Source: Acidobacteriota bacterium (GTDB lineage: Bacteria; Acidobacteriota; Terriglobia; UBA7540). From it: DNA of 6,080 nt. Under the pieces are notes generated by a model. The model saw only the letters and a program-made list of their open reading frames with translations, was not told the origin of the DNA and made no database searches. Position 1 is the stretch's first letter; each line of letters starts with the position of its first letter. Location of the stretch: contig JAJXZM010000486.1 of NCBI GenBank assembly GCA_021780055.1, positions 1-6,080 on the forward strand, read 5' to 3'. The translations under genes were made by a program, and so were the position numbers. This document shows, piece after piece, positions 5,439 through 6,080 of this stretch.

Positions 5439-6080
5439 ATGAGCTCTAAGATCAGCAATTCGTTGCAATGCCGCATTGTGACCTTGCTCGACAAGATTGG
5501 TAGCAAGCCAGGGGGACTTCTGCTGCTGTCCGCCGCCATCTACTTTGCCGGTTTCGGCCTGATTAACTCAAGAGCTGTGATTTCGAATGACGAGCTTTTC
5601 ACGCTGTACATAGCGCGGCTTCCTCACTTTCGGGATGTCTGGGCGGCATTGGCCACAGGGGCGGAGCAAACGCCTCCTCTCTTCTATGCAATATCACGCG
5701 TCGATATCCACCTCTTTGGAGTGTCCGGCCTGGCGCTGCGCTTGCCGGAGTTGCTGGCATTTGCGCTGATGTGCGCTTGCCTATATCACATTGTTGCCCG
5801 GAGGACTTCGGCTGTTTACGGCATTCTCGCCGTGCTGTTTCCATTCATGACCACTGCCTTCAACTATGTTTTTGAGGCGCGTGCCTACGCGCTGGTATTG
5901 GCTTTCTCGGCTTTTGCGTTGCTCTGCTGGATATGGGCGACGGACGGTCGCCATCGCGTGCTCGCATTGATTGGCCTGGCCGCCAGCTTATCTGCTGCAA
6001 TATCGTGCCACTATTACGCCGTGCTCTCTCTTTTCCCGCTGGGCATTGGCGAAGTCGTGCGTTCCTTTCGCCGCAAGCGG
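5439..6080 (+). CDS. GT39/ArnT-type integral membrane glycosyltransferase, N-terminal part
   Basis: The frame is open from the ATG at 5439 to the window end (214 codons), so the C-terminal part is missing. Full family members run to roughly 500 residues. A cytoplasmic start (1-24, with Lys and Arg) is followed by a first transmembrane helix (about 26-42) and then an external loop with Asp51-Glu52, the conserved acidic pair of the protein-mannosyltransferase/ArnT superfamily. P-P-L-F-Y lies at 79-83, and L-R-L-P-E at 100-104 leads into helix 2. Further helices lie near 105-120, 125-141, 150-166 and 174-190. E-A-R-A-Y-A-L at 146-152 matches the family E-x-R-x-Y block. These enzymes take a sugar from a polyprenyl-phosphate donor and add it to lipid A, protein or another acceptor on the outer membrane face. 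An in-frame TAA at 5379 and no earlier start codon support 5439; the ribosome site is weak (GGA 6 nt upstream). It lies 137 bases after the GT2 fusion gene, in the same direction. Confidence 0.85.
   Translation, partial: MSSKISNSLQCRIVTLLDKIGSKPGGLLLLSAAIYFAGFGLINSRAVISNDELFTLYIARLPHFRDVWAALATGAEQTPPLFYAISRVDIHLFGVSGLALRLPELLAFALMCACLYHIVARRTSAVYGILAVLFPFMTTAFNYVFEARAYALVLAFSAFALLCWIWATDGRHRVLALIGLAASLSAAISCHYYAVLSLFPLGIGEVVRSFRRKR

Overview
The window looks like chromosomal DNA of an Acidobacteriota bacterium, with moderately high GC. This is an inference from the style of the proteins: a rhamnose mutarotase of the acidobacterial type, a short membrane-anchored cysteine-rich protein, and a secreted beta-rich protein of a kind I associate with that phylum. 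No rRNA, tRNA, CRISPR array, insertion sequence or phage gene is visible.

Layout. Positions 127-1050 (-) encode an exported or lipid-anchored beta-rich protein of unknown function. A divergent, gene-free gap follows. Positions 1365-1688 (+) encode L-rhamnose mutarotase (RhaM), with a strong Shine-Dalgarno that sets the start 21 nt inside the longest reading frame. A GC-rich hairpin separates it from a convergent gene at 1760-2344 (-), which encodes a 194-residue membrane-anchored protein with ten cysteines. The control region of that gene holds a perfect CRP/FNR-family palindrome (2394-2409), exactly where a class II activator would sit for the -10 element I can see.

The right half (2564 to the window end) is a co-directional set of cell-surface sugar genes: a CDP-paratose 2-epimerase-like extended SDR (2564-3646), a single-chain methyltransferase-glycosyltransferase 2 fusion (3709-5301), and the first 214 codons of a multi-pass GT39/ArnT-type membrane glycosyltransferase (5439 to beyond 6080). 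A plausible joint role is as follows. The epimerase makes an unusual nucleotide sugar, the GT2 domain loads a sugar onto a polyprenyl phosphate on the cytoplasmic face, and the GT39 protein transfers it to an acceptor on the outer face of the inner membrane. The steps come from family knowledge; the linkage between them is inferred from gene order.

The points most worth a second look are the positioned CRP-like site in front of the cysteine-rich gene, the MT-GT2 fusion with an atypical SAM-binding strand 2, and the Phe-for-Tyr change in the epimerase catalytic motif, which is probably a subfamily trait.
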